Shown here: positions 1 through 11,679 of the stretch, piece after piece
Layout: every line of letters starts with the position of its first letter
Numbering within the stretch: position 1 is the stretch's first letter
DNA from: Volutella citrinella
Lineage: Eukaryota > Ascomycota > Sordariomycetes > Hypocreales > Nectriaceae
Reading direction: 5' to 3'
DNA length: 64,000 bases
NCBI GenBank assembly: GCA_034401135.1
Contig: JAWZSP010000007.1
Span: forward strand, 2,790,001-2,854,000
Notes under the pieces: generated by a model
The model's input: only the letters and a program-made list of their open reading frames with translations
Told to the model about the DNA's origin: nothing
Databases searched by the model: none
Made by a program: the position numbers and the translations under genes

Positions 1-203
1 CCTGGCAAGATTTTGTGTTTCGCCAACCGCTACATCCGCGTCTCCAGCAGTCCCCACCTCGTCTCTGTCCCCGAGGTTTAATCCGCGGGGAAGTCCCGCC
101 AGCGACTCATAATTACTACACTGGCGAAGCGCCGATTCGAGGGCTTTCTGTACCCGACTACCCACCCAAGCACTGCAGCGCCGACGAGCTTCTTTAATTG
201 ACA

Positions 204-1901
204 ATGGCCGACCCTTTCGCCCCGCGCTCGATGAAGCGCAAGAACGTCAAAGGCCTCGCTTTGACTCCTGCTGCCCCCAAACCCCCACCTACAGCTGAGA
301 GGCATGACTACGATGCGGGAGGTGACGATGGAGGCAGAGATGGCCAGCTAGAGATCGGCATCGAATACAAGCTTGACCTGCGACCCGAAGACCTAGAGAT
401 GGTGAAGGAGTTGGGATCTGGCAACGGCGGCACCGTCAGCAAGGTCAGGCATGTCACAACTGGCACTGTCATGGCTCGCAAGGTATGTCTCAGCTCACCG
501 CATGCGTTTGTCTCGCGGCGCACTGACAAGACAAGATCATTCACGTCGAAGCCAAGAAAGAAATGCGAAAGCGAATTGTTCGAGAACTCCAGATTATGCA
601 CGGATGCCACTCTGAATACATTGTCACTTTCTATGGCGCTTTCTTGAACCCCAACAACGACGTCATTATGTGCATGGAGTACATGGATGTTGGGTACGTT
701 GCCTCTCTCACAAGCGGGATTCATAAACCATCATTTACTAATCTGAATGCAGTGCCTTGGACCGTGTTTCGCGGGTTTTTGGTCCCGTCCGTGTTGATGT
801 CCTTGGTAAAATTGCTGAGGCAACACTTGGCGGCTTGACCTATCTCTACACCAAGCACCACATTATGCACCGAGACATCAAGCCTTCAAATGTCTTGGTC
901 AACTCTCGAGGATCTATCAAGCTTTGTGATTTTGGTGTGTCTGGCGAGTTGATCAACTCCATCGCTGATACCTTCGTGGGCACGTCTACCTACATGGCCC
1001 CCGAGAGAATCCAGGGAGAGAAGTACACCGTGAAGTCGGATGTCTGGAGTTTTGGCCTGACCATCATGGAGCTCGCCATCGGCAAGTTCCCCTTCGCTGC
1101 TAGTGAGCAGCTGTCGGACGGTGAATGCGCCCCGGCCGGTATCCTCGATCTCCTGCAGCAGATTGTCCATGAGCCGGCCCCAAGGCTGCCCAAGAGCGAT
1201 GCTTTCCCAAGTATCCTCGAGGATATGATCCAGAAGTGTCTGTACAAGGAGCCTGAGCGACGCCCTACCCCTCAGGAACTTTTTGTGAGAATGACCCCGC
1301 CCCATCCGTTGATACCAACCACTGACTGGCTCAGGACCGTGATCCTTTTGTTCAAGCTGCCAAGCGGACCCCAGTTGACCTTAGGGAGTGGGCTGTTGGA
1401 CTGATGGAACGTGACAACCGCAAATCACACCTGGCACCTCAACTCTCGCCGGCCACCCAAGATCTCCTTCGCTCTAGCGACTCCCCAACCTTTCCCCCAG
1501 CAACTGAAGAGCGCCCCGTTCACACTCCCACCTCAGGCGAGATCCCCATCGCTGGTGCTGGAATCGGCATTGTCACCCCTCGTGACCAGTACCCGTCCCG
1601 GGACAACCGCTCGCCCACGCGCAATGGCTACAACTCGGCCCGGACCCCCGCAACTGCTCATCCCGGATTTGGCCCCCGAGTTGTCATGACGAATCCAATC
1701 TCCAAGGCGTCGGGTTATCCCGAAAGTGCTGGTCCAATGACGACCAATCCCGCTTCATTCAGCCTTCCCGTTCGTCCCGCCCCCTCCGGACCTCTGCCTC
1801 CTCCTCCTCCCCGCAAGGAGACACCCGACGACATGCGCCGAGAGAACCGCCGCCAAGCCGGAAACTTTGGACTGCCGCCGAACCCTGGATACAATGTTTG
1901 A
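204..1901 (+). CDS. MST7: MAP kinase kinase, Ste7/Fuz7/MST7 type
   Basis: Dual-specificity MAPKK of the pheromone/pathogenicity (Fus3/Kss1/Pmk1-type) cascade; cytoplasmic. Exons 204-482, 536-693, 753-1284 and 1335-1901 join in frame to give 511 aa. The ATG at 204 is the first in the reading frame. Visible are a glycine-rich loop (GSGNGGTV), HRD at residues 185-187, DFG at 205-207, and an activation loop S-I-A-D-T with S215 and T219 at the MAPKKK phosphorylation positions, followed by a MAPE motif. The C-terminal 180 residues are a proline/serine-rich tail ending in the NPGYNV type of end. That long tail, together with the kinase core, fits the Ste7/Fuz7 branch rather than the Mkk1 or Pbs2 branches. 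It converges on the HAD hydrolase downstream. Branch assignment is by remembered family resemblance; the kinase identity itself is certain. Confidence 0.93.
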
Positions 1902-2362
1902 GGTGATTTACGCTCACCGAGTCCAAAAGTTTTGCCCTTCCATGTCCCGTTACCGACCCGCAAAGTTACCCTCCACCCCCAGCGGCCTGAACACACTTTG
2001 ATATCCACTCAGCATATCTCGGCGCAATGTTGTTGACGTTGTTTATTGTGTGACCTTTACAAAAGATCATGCGGCCTCGAATCATTGCACATTCGACTAA
2101 AACCTTCAATCAAACTATTCATCGTCCTTGGCCTCTTGATGAGGCAAGGTTTCGCAATTCCTTTCTGGACTTTTTTAAGATTTTACACTGTAGGAATTGG
2201 CCTCACATAGGGAAATGGGCACCACATAGGAAAGCTAGATGGAAATGAATACGTGTTTAACTAGCTTTGTGAGCATCACCCGTAATTTACCAACTGCTCC
2301 CATTCTTCAGCAGTACAACCAGCGCTGTTTCGTGTCCTATAGCTTGAGCAGGATCCAACGTT
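1902..2362. other. Convergent 3' intergenic region
   Basis: This gap lies between the stops of the MAPKK (+) and the HAD hydrolase (-). It is AT-richer than the flanking exons and presumably holds both 3' UTRs. No open frame of note is seen. Confidence 0.6.
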
Positions 2363-3226
2363 CTATGGAGGCGGAATCTCCCGCCCAACAAAGCCGTGTT
2401 CCAAGATGTCGACCAGCTCGTCTAGCGTTCTGATGGCCAAGTCAGTGTTTTCGTGGCTCACCAGGGCCTGGTTTACGTCGTTTGCCAACAGCACGGTTGC
2501 CGCTCCCGCCCTCCTCCCGGCGGTCACGTCGTCAATGGAGTCGCCAACCATGATCAGGCCCGTGGCGTCGACATTCCCGGCATCGTCCATGAAGCCCCAC
2601 TGCTCGGCGATGTGCAAAATGCCCGCGGGGTGGGGTTTCGGGGGCTTGAAGTCGCGCGTAACAATGGGGCTAAAGTGTGAGCCCTCGAGAAACTTCTCGA
2701 GCAGGTTTTGGACGGGCACTTCAAAGTTTCGAGTGCAGATGGCCTTGGGGATCCGATTGGCGTCAAGGTAAGCCATGAGCCTCAACAGTCCTGGCTGGGG
2801 CGTCTGGGATTTCATGGCCTCTCGTTCGATGTTACGGATAGCTTCCAGGGCGTCTGACTGCCGCTCTGCTGGGAGGTCCTCGATGTGTTCCAGGATATCA
2901 ATAGTCCTGTCGATTCCCAGTGCATCTCGCATTTGCTTGAACATGTAGGTTTGGGGTTCGCTGAGAATTGTCAGTACCTTGTCACTAATTGGGAGCAATG
3001 GCCCTGTTTGGGTCGCCAGAATGTGAATGTCAATTGACAGGGCAGAGGGGTTGCGATAATATGTGACTCAACTTCGGTAATGGTTCAGAGCAAGGATGAA
3101 GAGGGGCACTTACCAGAGAGTGCCATCCATGTCGAACACGACACCCCGGAGCCGGGGGACGCCGCTCGGCACACCATTCGAGCCTTTCTTCAACGGCACA
3201 AACCTCTTTGGGGCAGACGAAGCCAT
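2363..3226 (-). CDS. HAD-superfamily hydrolase (phosphatase-like)
   Basis: Two exons, 3226-3114 and 2960-2363, give 236 aa. The 5' exon encodes HAD motif I (VVFDMDGTL, nucleophile Asp at residue 32). The 3' exon carries motif II (ICTRN), the motif III lysine region (DFKPPKPHP) and motif IV (MVGDSIDDVTAG), all the residues expected of an active Mg-dependent phosphatase. The intron (2961-3113) must end at the TCTCAG at 2961-2966: this restores GTLC-EPQTYMF across the junction, a typical HAD motif I continuation. The frame remains open into the intron as far as about 2998, which would mislead a naive gene call. It resembles the fungal/yeast family of small HAD hydrolases such as YOR131C; the substrate is unknown. 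Likely a soluble cytoplasmic or mitochondrial enzyme. Confidence 0.85.
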
Positions 3227-4621
3227 GGTTGACAGCAAGCGCTTCATCGGCTAGTCGGGAGAGCTCGGGTTGGCAGCAAAGTTGTTTGTGACGCACCCTA
3301 CCTGAAGCGAAGGCACAGAGCGTTCAAGGAGGTGTTACCGAGCTTGTACGCCTGCCAATATGGAGTAGTTTCTGCGAAATCTGCTGCATCAGAGTGCTAC
3401 AAGTGTAGGTGTCGCGGATAGATGTTTAGCGTATGGTGAGGTAGCTGAGAGAGGAGTGGGGTTGACAAGTTATCCAGGCCTCCATTAGTGGCAGCCACGC
3501 AGCGGGAGAGGCTCATCGATTATGGAGCAGCTCACGCAGCCTCGTCAAAGGTCGCCATATTTCCTCTCACCTGTGTGAGTTAATGATTGTTCGCGCAGTA
3601 CTTCCATTTTTAATTCGGTGAAGCTGCGAAGCCCGGCAGTAACACCATTGGGGCAGTGACGGGTAAAACATGTGGGGGATTGCTCTCCTGTTCAGCTTCT
3701 TGAAGGTGGATAAACATTCATGTTGATCCCGCTCGGCAACCTCCTTGTCAGCTCCCAGATATAGTCTTCTCGATTAGCTGGATGGTGTCAGTGGGGGAGC
3801 CAAGGCCGCTCCTCACTCAAATACACCAACAACTACCGGTACTCGTCTTACACGATGGATTTATATGTCGCCGTCATATCCGTTTTCCTTCCAAAGCGCG
3901 GGGACAGTCGGTGAAGGGCATTCGTGATATATTTCTTTCTAAATTCTCGCAAAATGTTATACCGCTGTCTCCTAAGGGGTGCGTGAAGAAACATCAATTC
4001 TCAAAGTCGTCTCTATCAGCTTACTGTTATTCTCTTGTCCAGATCGGCATCGACTGGCCAAAGCGCAAAGCCCCTAGGTGTTCAATCACCTCTCTTACCA
4101 TAGTACAAGGCAGATAATTTCATTCGATAATTGCCTCGAAATTTGCACTCCAGAATTATTCGGCCTAATGATGTCCAAGTAATCATCATCACCAGGATGG
4201 AATAGTGCTCGTAGCTCAATTCCATCATTCCAGGGTAGCCACATGCTTGAACAAATGCGCCCAAGCCAGGATGCCTGTCTTGCTTTTTGTCTTACCTTTC
4301 GGGTACCAGCGCCCCACTCGGCGTTACACCCAGCAGCCTTCGAGCGTCATCATTGCGGGCGACTTGGGCGGGTCCAATGAAGCCTGGCTGGTTGGTAAGT
4401 GCGTCAGTGGCAATTGCGCCAATGGCAGCTGCATATTTGTGAATGCCGCTCATAAACACCACAGAAACGAATTCACCTATTGACACCTACAGATTGTTTG
4501 CCACGACGTCGACGCAATTAAACGCAGCATCGCGTTACTCGATGGAGCTATAGGATTCAGAGAGGATGAACAGCGCTGGAAACCACAACCCCACGGACGA
4601 GGACGATATCGCGAAGCAGCC
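3227..4621. other. Intergenic region with one possible minus-strand exon
   Basis: This is the upstream region shared by the HAD hydrolase (-) and the ArAE protein (+). Most of it is low in coding signal. One minus-strand open frame at 4309-4454 ends at a strong GTAAGA donor and is described under findings. No gene can be assigned with confidence. Confidence 0.5.
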
Positions 4622-7600
4622 ATGAGCTCCAACGCGAGCTCGTCGACGACCGGGCCCTGGCCTCCCAGGCGCCCTTCGCAGCGAATGGTGCGAACCAGAG
4701 CCACCCGGTGGCCTATCATCGAAGATGTGCTGACAATCTGGTAGAAGCTGCGAAACGGGACCTTCATCGTCCCAAGGACGGGCGAACGATCGAGGCAAGA
4801 ATTTACGCTACGCACTTCGGCGAGCGGCACCCCGAGCGAGGGCTCCGAATACCAAATGCTCAACGAAGCTTCGACAACCCGAGAAAGGCTTCAAGTTCTA
4901 AAGTATAATACCGTCCTAGGAGCCAAGCGGGTATGGGAGTGGCTTCAGACGGAGCAGGGCCATGGCGTCCTCAAGTGCACCCTGGCCTACGTCCTTGGCA
5001 GCATGGGCACATTCTTCCATCCGCTCTCCAGTTTCCTGGGGCATCGCGATGGTAAGCATATCACAGCAACCCTGACCGTCTATTTCCATCCTGCTCGGAC
5101 TGTCGGATCAATGATTGAAGCGGCGTTCATTGCGACTGTTGCGGTCCTCTATGCTGAAATCGTGTCCCTCATCTCCATGGGAATGGCAATCGCTTTTCAA
5201 GCCAAGCTGAGAATCCCCGCCACCGCACATGCTCTCATCTTGATCGTGTGTATTGGAGGGGGGCTTGGATTTGTGGGATGGGTCAAGCAAAAGCTGAACA
5301 ACCCTCTGGTCAATGTCGGCTCGACTCTCGCCTCCATCGCCATCATCTCGGTAATCACCAAGGAGGAATCTGTACACGGCGGCTATTTTTCAGACGATAA
5401 GATTGTGCAGGTGCTTAAGATGCTCGCGATAGGAATCACAATCACGGTTGCTGTCAATGTGCTGGTCTGGCAGGTTTCAGCCCGCCGTGTATTGCGCAAG
5501 TCATTCATGTCGGCTTCGGCCTCCCTCGGCGACAAGTTGTCGTCCATCACTACCGGATTTTTGAACGGAAACGATGACGATGTTTGGGCCGCCGAGTACT
5601 ATCGCGTCTCGCAACAGTACAACACCGCATATGCTAAGATGAATTCGGTGTTGCGCGAGGCCAAGGTCGAGCACTACTTCCTGGGCCGAGAATCCATCTA
5701 TCCACTTGATCGCCGCCTCGTCCGGTCTGTCGAAGCCCTCTCTCAGGCTATTGGGGGTTTGCGAAGCTCGCTCGACACCCAGTTCACCCTACTGAAGGAG
5801 GCACCTGGCGCTAGCGAGCCAGGTGTATTATCTCCCTCCTCACCGCTGCTATCGCCTGCTCTCAACAGGGCTCTAACTTCATTGATAAGTGAAGAGCCGG
5901 ACCGTCTGGCGATCATAGACGAAAGCGGGGAGAGCGAGGAAGAGCACCAAAGGAACGTCAAGAACAAGTCTGACACTGAGCTTGATGCCGCGCCGATATT
6001 TCACTCCCCGTCCGATATTTTTGCCCTCTTCATTCAGCTTCTCGGCCCATCGATCAAGTCCATGGCCCATACTCTCGCTGAAATTCTTCGAGAACCAGCA
6101 TTTGGCCAAGACCCCAATAAACACATCACTGTGAACGAGCAGCTTCGAAGTAGTCTCAGAGAAGCGCTCAACCTCTACAATGACTCGAGGGATAGTTCCC
6201 TGAAAGAGCTCTATCATCTGATGGGAATGGGCCGGACTAGGTCAGAGAAGATCCAGGCTGATATCGAAGAAGTGGCTGCCGCCTGTGGTCATTTCTCCTT
6301 CAACTTGCAGGCTGTAGCAGAGGAGGCGGACGCCTATCTGGATGTTCTCGAGGATTTAAAATATGCAACCGAAGCTCGAACTCGAACTTGGTCGTGGCTC
6401 AAATTCTGGCGATATTTCAAGAGAGGTCGGAGCTCTGGCAATTCCCGCGCTGCTGCCGATCCTGAAAGCGAGAACTTGATTCCGAAGCCAGCCGTCAGGC
6501 GTCTTCGGAAGTCTCAGATCCCCAAAGGAATCCCGGACACTATGGTAGTCCGCCGAGACACTTTCAATTGGGACGCTGCACCGCACGCGAGCAGGCTAAA
6601 GCGATGGTTCTCGCAGAAGATTCTCAAGATTTCTCGGTTCTTGGTCCGGGATGATGTTCTCTTCGGCATCAAGGTTGGAATCGGCGCATTGATCTGGGCT
6701 ATGTTTGCCTTCATCCCGACCACGAGGCCGACGTACCAGAAATGGAGAGGCGAATGGGGTCTGTTGTCGTTCATGATTGTTTCCAGCATGACAACCGGTG
6801 CTGCAAACACTACGGGGACAGCCAGGTTCAAGGGAACCCTGATTGGTGCCTCTTTCGCTGTGGTGTGTTGGACTATGAGCCAGGGCAATGGCGTTGCGCT
6901 GGTGTTCCTCGGCGCTATTGTGGCCTTGTTCAACTTCTACCTTATTGTGGCAATGAACAACGCTCCACTGGGTCGAATTGCTCTCCTTGCTTACAACGTC
7001 AGCACGCTGTACGCCTACAGCATTTCCCAGAATGTGGACGACGATGATGACGACGAGGGTGGCAATAACCCTTTGATCGTGGATATCGCTTTCCACCGAG
7101 TCGTCTCGGTGACTTTAGGTATTGTGTGGGGCGTCATATGGTGTCGTCTGCTCTGGCCCATCTCCGGTCGTCGCAAGTTCAAGGAAGGCCTCTCGGTGCT
7201 CTATCTTCAGATGGGTCTCATTTGGAAACGGGGACCTCTTACCATCTCTCCAACAAACAACAGTACCGTGGACTACATGCGAGAGGGTGAGCAAGCAGCT
7301 TTGCAACGCTACGGTAGGTCCATCCTCGCTTCCGCTGGTACGCTGTGGTGCTCATATTCATCTTCAGCATTCAAACTCGACAGCCTGCGCAATTCTGCCA
7401 AATCGGAATTCGAACTTCGTGGCCCATTTCCAGACGCATCGTACGCTCGCGTTATGCGGTCAACCAGGCATATTCTTGATGGGTTCTATGCGATGCGATT
7501 GATTACACATACGCGCAACAATCTCACCACTGGAGAACGGGCTCTGCTCGACTTTACTGAAAGTGAAAGGATTCTGCTTTGCGAGCGCCTCAGCCACATC

Positions 7601-7894
7601 TTCCAGGTCCTGGCGTCTTGTATTATGCTGGAATACCCGCTGACGGACGCCATTCCCCCCATTGAAACTGTCAAAGATCGCTTGTTGGGCAAAATCCACC
7701 AGTTCCGAAAGGAACACATGGGCGAAGACCTCAAAGGCAACGGCTCTGCCATGCCGGTAACGGAAGGGGATTATGCCCTGCTGTATGCCTACATTTTAGT
7801 GACGCTTCAAGTGGCGACAGAGCTGAACAAGGTCAGAGGAGAGGTCGAAGCGCTCTTTGGTGTGTTGCATGAGGAGGCAATGTTGTTACAGTAA
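4622..7894 (+). CDS. Large ArAE/FUSC-like integral membrane protein (BRE4-like, DUF2422/DUF2421)
   Basis: The certain part is one open frame from M at 4856 to 7894 (1012 aa). It has two membrane bundles, about residues 40-200 and 610-770 counted from that Met, flanking a long cytoplasmic, charged middle region. This is the layout of fungal aromatic-acid-exporter-like / brefeldin-A-sensitivity proteins. The frame stays coding-like upstream (KLRNGTFIVPRTGE) to a TAG at 4742-4744. That TAG is either the 3' splice site of a 57-nt intron (donor GTGCGA at 4688, branch-like GCTGAC at 4729), giving exons 4622-4687 and 4745-7894 (1071 aa), or a nonsense codon. I prefer the intron. The frame is also open upstream of 4622 to about 4493. 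Likely a plasma-membrane or vacuolar exporter; the substrate is not readable from sequence. Confidence 0.8.
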
Positions 7895-8178
7895 GCGACA
7901 GTATGGTTTCACACTAGGCATACAGCTGCCAATTTCGAACGAAAACACGGATTACATTGGAAGGCAGTAGGATAAGCCGCAAGAGAATAGACACCTCAAT
8001 TCCGTTCACCTATAATATACCTTTGTACACGTTGAAAACGTAAACAGTCAAGTCTCTATTCAGATGGTGTCGTTACATCTGTCAATGAATATGGATACCT
8101 CATTCTACGCCTTTTGACCCTTTAACCCAACCACGAAACATTGCTACTCCATCAATGCTGGAGATTACATTGCAGTCA

Positions 8179-10555
8179 TCAGAATGTACACTCGCGCAAC
8201 TTGCCCATCTTGCCAACCTCATATTCGACCCAACGACCCAGCCCCTTGCGTCCCGGGACGAGCAGGCTGCCGGGGTTCATGACATGGCACCCCTCATATG
8301 TGACGCAGAAGGTTGGTGCCGTCGTGTCAACAAGCACCATTGCAGTAGGGAGCGGGTATAAGTGGATTGCGGTTGCGTAGTCCCAATGAACTGGTCGGAC
8401 AGTCTGACGGAAGGGTGCCAGGTAGCCCTGGTCGAGGAGAGTCTTGACTAGCTTTCGAGCTGTGTGGACGTCATGCGGAGTTGTCTGAGGTTCAGAGGGA
8501 GCCGATTCGTCTACATCCATGGCCTCTCCAGACGGGGTAGCCTCAGAAGGGGTCGCGTCTGGCACTTGCTCCTCTCCGGAAGGCGCATTATCCGCGTTGG
8601 CGTCGGGTGTCTTGGACGATTTGAGCCGGACTGACGCGCGGCGAAGGCGGGCTGAGATGTCATCCCTAAAAAGGACGAGCTCATGGTTCGGGCCGAAGAG
8701 AGTTAACCTGCTCGGATTCGACGTCCACACAGCCGCACCGTTGGATCTGGCCCCACCCTCGGCGTTGGCCGTCGCGAATGCTCGCCGGATCCGGGAAGTG
8801 AACATGTCTGGCACAGCCTTGCGGGGTAGAGGAACGGAGGCGCCGGCCGTGAAGGACGACACCCAGCCGTCTTTGTCGCCTGGCACGAAGACAAATGTGG
8901 AAGACTGCAGGAGAGTTGGAAAGTCAGCAAGAGTCGACGCCAGAGCGTCAAAGTACTCCTTGTATTCGATGCTGCCTCCACTTCCGCCACGAGCCATGAC
9001 AGCGTGCTGGGTAAAGTTGCCCGTTAGGACAAATGTCAGCGGCGTAGAGCCCTCGGGCTCTGAAGCGTAGATCGCGAGGACCTTGCGGAGCGCCTGTAGC
9101 GTGCGTGGCTGGTCAAGGTTCATCTCTCCCAGAATGACAACTCGGTCTCGTGAAGGAGCGTCCGGGTCTTGGGATGCATGAAGGAGGCGCCTCTCTAGGC
9201 GTCGCATTTTGGACCCGACAGCTCGTTCGCTACCAACACCGAGAAAGTCGATCCAGCCAAAGCCGCCGCCGATGGTGTGGTCCTGCCCACCGTCGGGGCC
9301 ACTGATACCGAGAGTGGCTTTGCGCTTTTCACAGGGCGGCTGGCCGATAAAGAAGCCTTGGAACCGGCCGCCGAGTGTTCCACCGACGCCACTACTTCCG
9401 CTGAGACCCTTGCCCACGGACTCATCCTCCTCCTCGTAGACACCGTCAACAAGAACGATCATACCAGGGCAGAACCAGGCCGAATCTTCCGGGATGGCAA
9501 CAGCTTGAGCAAGGTCGAGGGCTATGGTGCCGCTCATATCGCTGATGGCTAGCTCTCCGGTTGGGAGCAGATTAAGCTGGCCTAGCAACATGTGGCTACT
9601 GCCGTGGCGACCGAGGAGGTTTGATATGGGTGTGAGCTTGAGGGATTGCTGGTTGGAGAGGGAGCCTTGAAGTGTATGTTTGCGAGACGAGGCAACAGCC
9701 GAGGTCTGGAAGGATTCGTTTCGGAGAAGGCGTTGATGGATGACGTTGTAACGGTTGCGGAAGACGGTCGTTTTGTGCGAGGCGGGCGGTAGTAATGAAG
9801 GAGTGGAGGTATCTCTGCAACGTTGTTAGACCATGACTTCTTTCCTGGTGGTTTTTCTTTACCAACCTTTCGAAGTGTTTCTTGTTGATGTTGTAAACCA
9901 GTCGCGGCTGCTCGTATGCTCCCACGACCTTCAACCAGGACCTCGGGTCTTTCGAATCTTCATCCTCCTCGCCTTCTTCTTGGACTCCCAGGCCAGACAT
10001 CCCGAAACTGGCGTTACTATCCTCCCTCGTGAGGGTTGCCGGCCTGAGTCCTAGACGGGTGTTTAGCGCATCGCCATCCTTGAGATCCAGCATGCTATCC
10101 CCCCGTGGTAGGCCTCTGGCTGGACCGGTGATCCTTCCGCCGCTCATATTCCCCTCCAGAGTCTTGAGAATATCCTGCAATTCCTTGCTGGCACCCTCGA
10201 CAATGACACCCCCATTGCGATTCTTCCAGCTCCGAGCAACCTCCTCCAACACCCGCTCGGCAAGACCCTCCTCACGCCATCCTGAGCCACAATGACGGCC
10301 AATGAAGGCTGCCAATTCTTGGAGCGCAGATGATGTGAGAGTGAGAGAGTGCTTCTTGGTAAATGTCCGGAATGCGAGGGGCCGCAGTGTCGCGGGCGGG
10401 AGTATGATGGGAAGGATGGCGGCTTTCGGCGGATTGATTGCGAAAGGCTTCAGAGGATGGACCGGGGTTCCAAACGCTGGTGACGACGATGGTATGGACG
10501 ATGACGGCACAGGAGGCCGCTGCTTGCGGAATATGGGAGCGGGCGTCTGGTCCAT
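8179..10555 (-). CDS. dpb2: DNA polymerase epsilon subunit B (Dpb2)
   Basis: Non-catalytic second subunit of the leading-strand polymerase, nuclear. It scaffolds Pol2 and links it to the CMG helicase through GINS. Exons 10555-9867 and 9814-8179 give 774 aa. The N-terminal region (about residues 50-130) is the small helical Dpb2 N domain. After a variable linker comes an OB-fold (FRNRYNVIHQRLLRNESF onward), then the inactivated calcineurin-like phosphoesterase domain, where the usual metal-binding GNHD is GDKD. The C-terminal Tyr/Cys/Asn-containing block (CHVMNPGSLL) is family-typical. The only frame-preserving intron (9815-9866) starts with the non-consensus donor GTTGGT. The gene is divergent from the small gene at 10870, with an MluI cell-cycle box between them. 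Length is slightly above the yeast protein because of the linker. Confidence 0.92.
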
Positions 10556-10869
10556 CCTGAATCGGCGCCGCTATGGACTTCGCATAGTAGGAAAGATTCT
10601 GGGAGATGGCCATGCGTGTGACCCGAATCTAGTAATGCCCCCGCGATTGCAGGGTGCCGCCACCCTGGAGCGCGTCGACGCGTCTAATTGATTTCGGTTT
10701 AATGGATAACCCCGATAGCTGGATATCTCGCGTCATCGCGACGAGTTGGGTGACCTCATCGACGTGGGGCTGACTTTTTTATGGAGACTCAGATTGGAGA
10801 AGGGATGCTTCAAGCTGCAGAGCCAAGCTATCCACTGCTGACAGCCTCCACGCCCTGTCATTGTTCGCC
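10556..10869. promoter_or_regulatory. Bidirectional upstream region of DPB2 and the 10870 gene
   Basis: A 314-bp gap separates the two divergent ATGs. It contains a palindromic ACGCGT at 10678-10683, so both genes probably share promoter sequence. Confidence 0.5.
10678..10683. promoter_or_regulatory. MluI cell-cycle box (MCB), ACGCGT
   Basis: ACGCGT lies 123 bp upstream of the DPB2 ATG. In fungi MBF (Swi6 with Mbp1/Res) uses this element for G1/S expression of replication genes, including yeast DPB2. A single copy is seen and binding is inferred. Confidence 0.45.
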
Positions 10870-11679
10870 ATGTTATGTACAACCTTTCGCTTTGCCTTGC
10901 GGCAAGGCCGAATGTGCCACAGGTCCATTGGTACCTTGGCAAACAATGAACATATTGTAGGAAACCCGAACCTTTGACCTTGACCAGCATTGGATGCGTC
11001 TCCATATCTCCATTGCCTCGAGTGCTAACTGGCCAAAGAAAGTCCTAAAAAACCCCGACAACCCATTCTCCCATGTGCTCAGCTACCTCGAGACCGAACC
11101 CCCATCTGCTCGGCTTGCCATAGGCACCACCACTGAGCTCCCCCCTACTCCGCAGTCCTTCAGCGAGAATCCCGAGTTCATGACGATTCTGAACGAAGTT
11201 GTCAAGGAACATGGCCACCAGGACGAGGACTTGAAGAACCAAGCACAGGCATTCGCCAGCCCCGGAGCATTCAGCCTTGGAGCTGGAGGCAACACCTTCT
11301 TCTCTGCCAAGAAAACCGGCCGCGGAGGGTCACGACGGCATGCCGGCGGCGCCACCACTGAACAGTCTGAGCCGAGCATCGTTGGACGTGGTGGATGGGT
11401 ACACCTTAGTGACCGTCGCAACCCGCCCGACTTTGGCAGGATAGCGTATCCCGAGGATATCCTGGGCAGCGTTGAAGTAGACGAAACTGGGACGATTGTG
11501 GGCAAGGTGCAGGCGAGCGGCACGTACCGAATTGTCACAAATCAGGGAGTGTGAGTTACGCCCGTTACCTCCTCTGTCGGCTGTCGTTGTTGCTAATTGA
11601 TGCTTCCAGCTTGGGATTGAGCCCTTTCCTGCGGGAGAAGCTTATCGCGAGGCTGAAACAAGAAGAGTCAAAGAGCTGA
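10870..11679 (+). CDS. Conserved-looking hypothetical protein, possibly mitochondrial
   Basis: I do not recognise the family. Exons 10870-10956, 11039-11550 and 11610-11679 join in frame to give 222 aa. The first exon encodes MLCTTFRFALRQGRMCHRS, arginine-rich and without acidic residues, like a mitochondrial presequence. The first intron ends with a clear GCTAAC branch site and CCAAAG. An alternative start is the ATG at 10994, which lies in that intron and would give a shorter, unspliced N-terminus (MRLHISIASS). The body has PDNPFSHVLSYLE near the N-terminus and a well-structured C-terminal segment (WVHLSDRRNPPDFGRIAYPEDILGSVEVD, continuing to LGLSPFLREKLIARLK). A low-complexity glycine/serine linker sits between. 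It is divergent from DPB2. No catalytic motif is visible. Confidence 0.7.

Noticed and set aside
2961..2998. Apparent N-terminal extension of the HAD hydrolase (MLPISDKVLTIL)
   Set aside because: It lies inside the intron; the acceptor at 2961 restores the HAD motif with exon 1.
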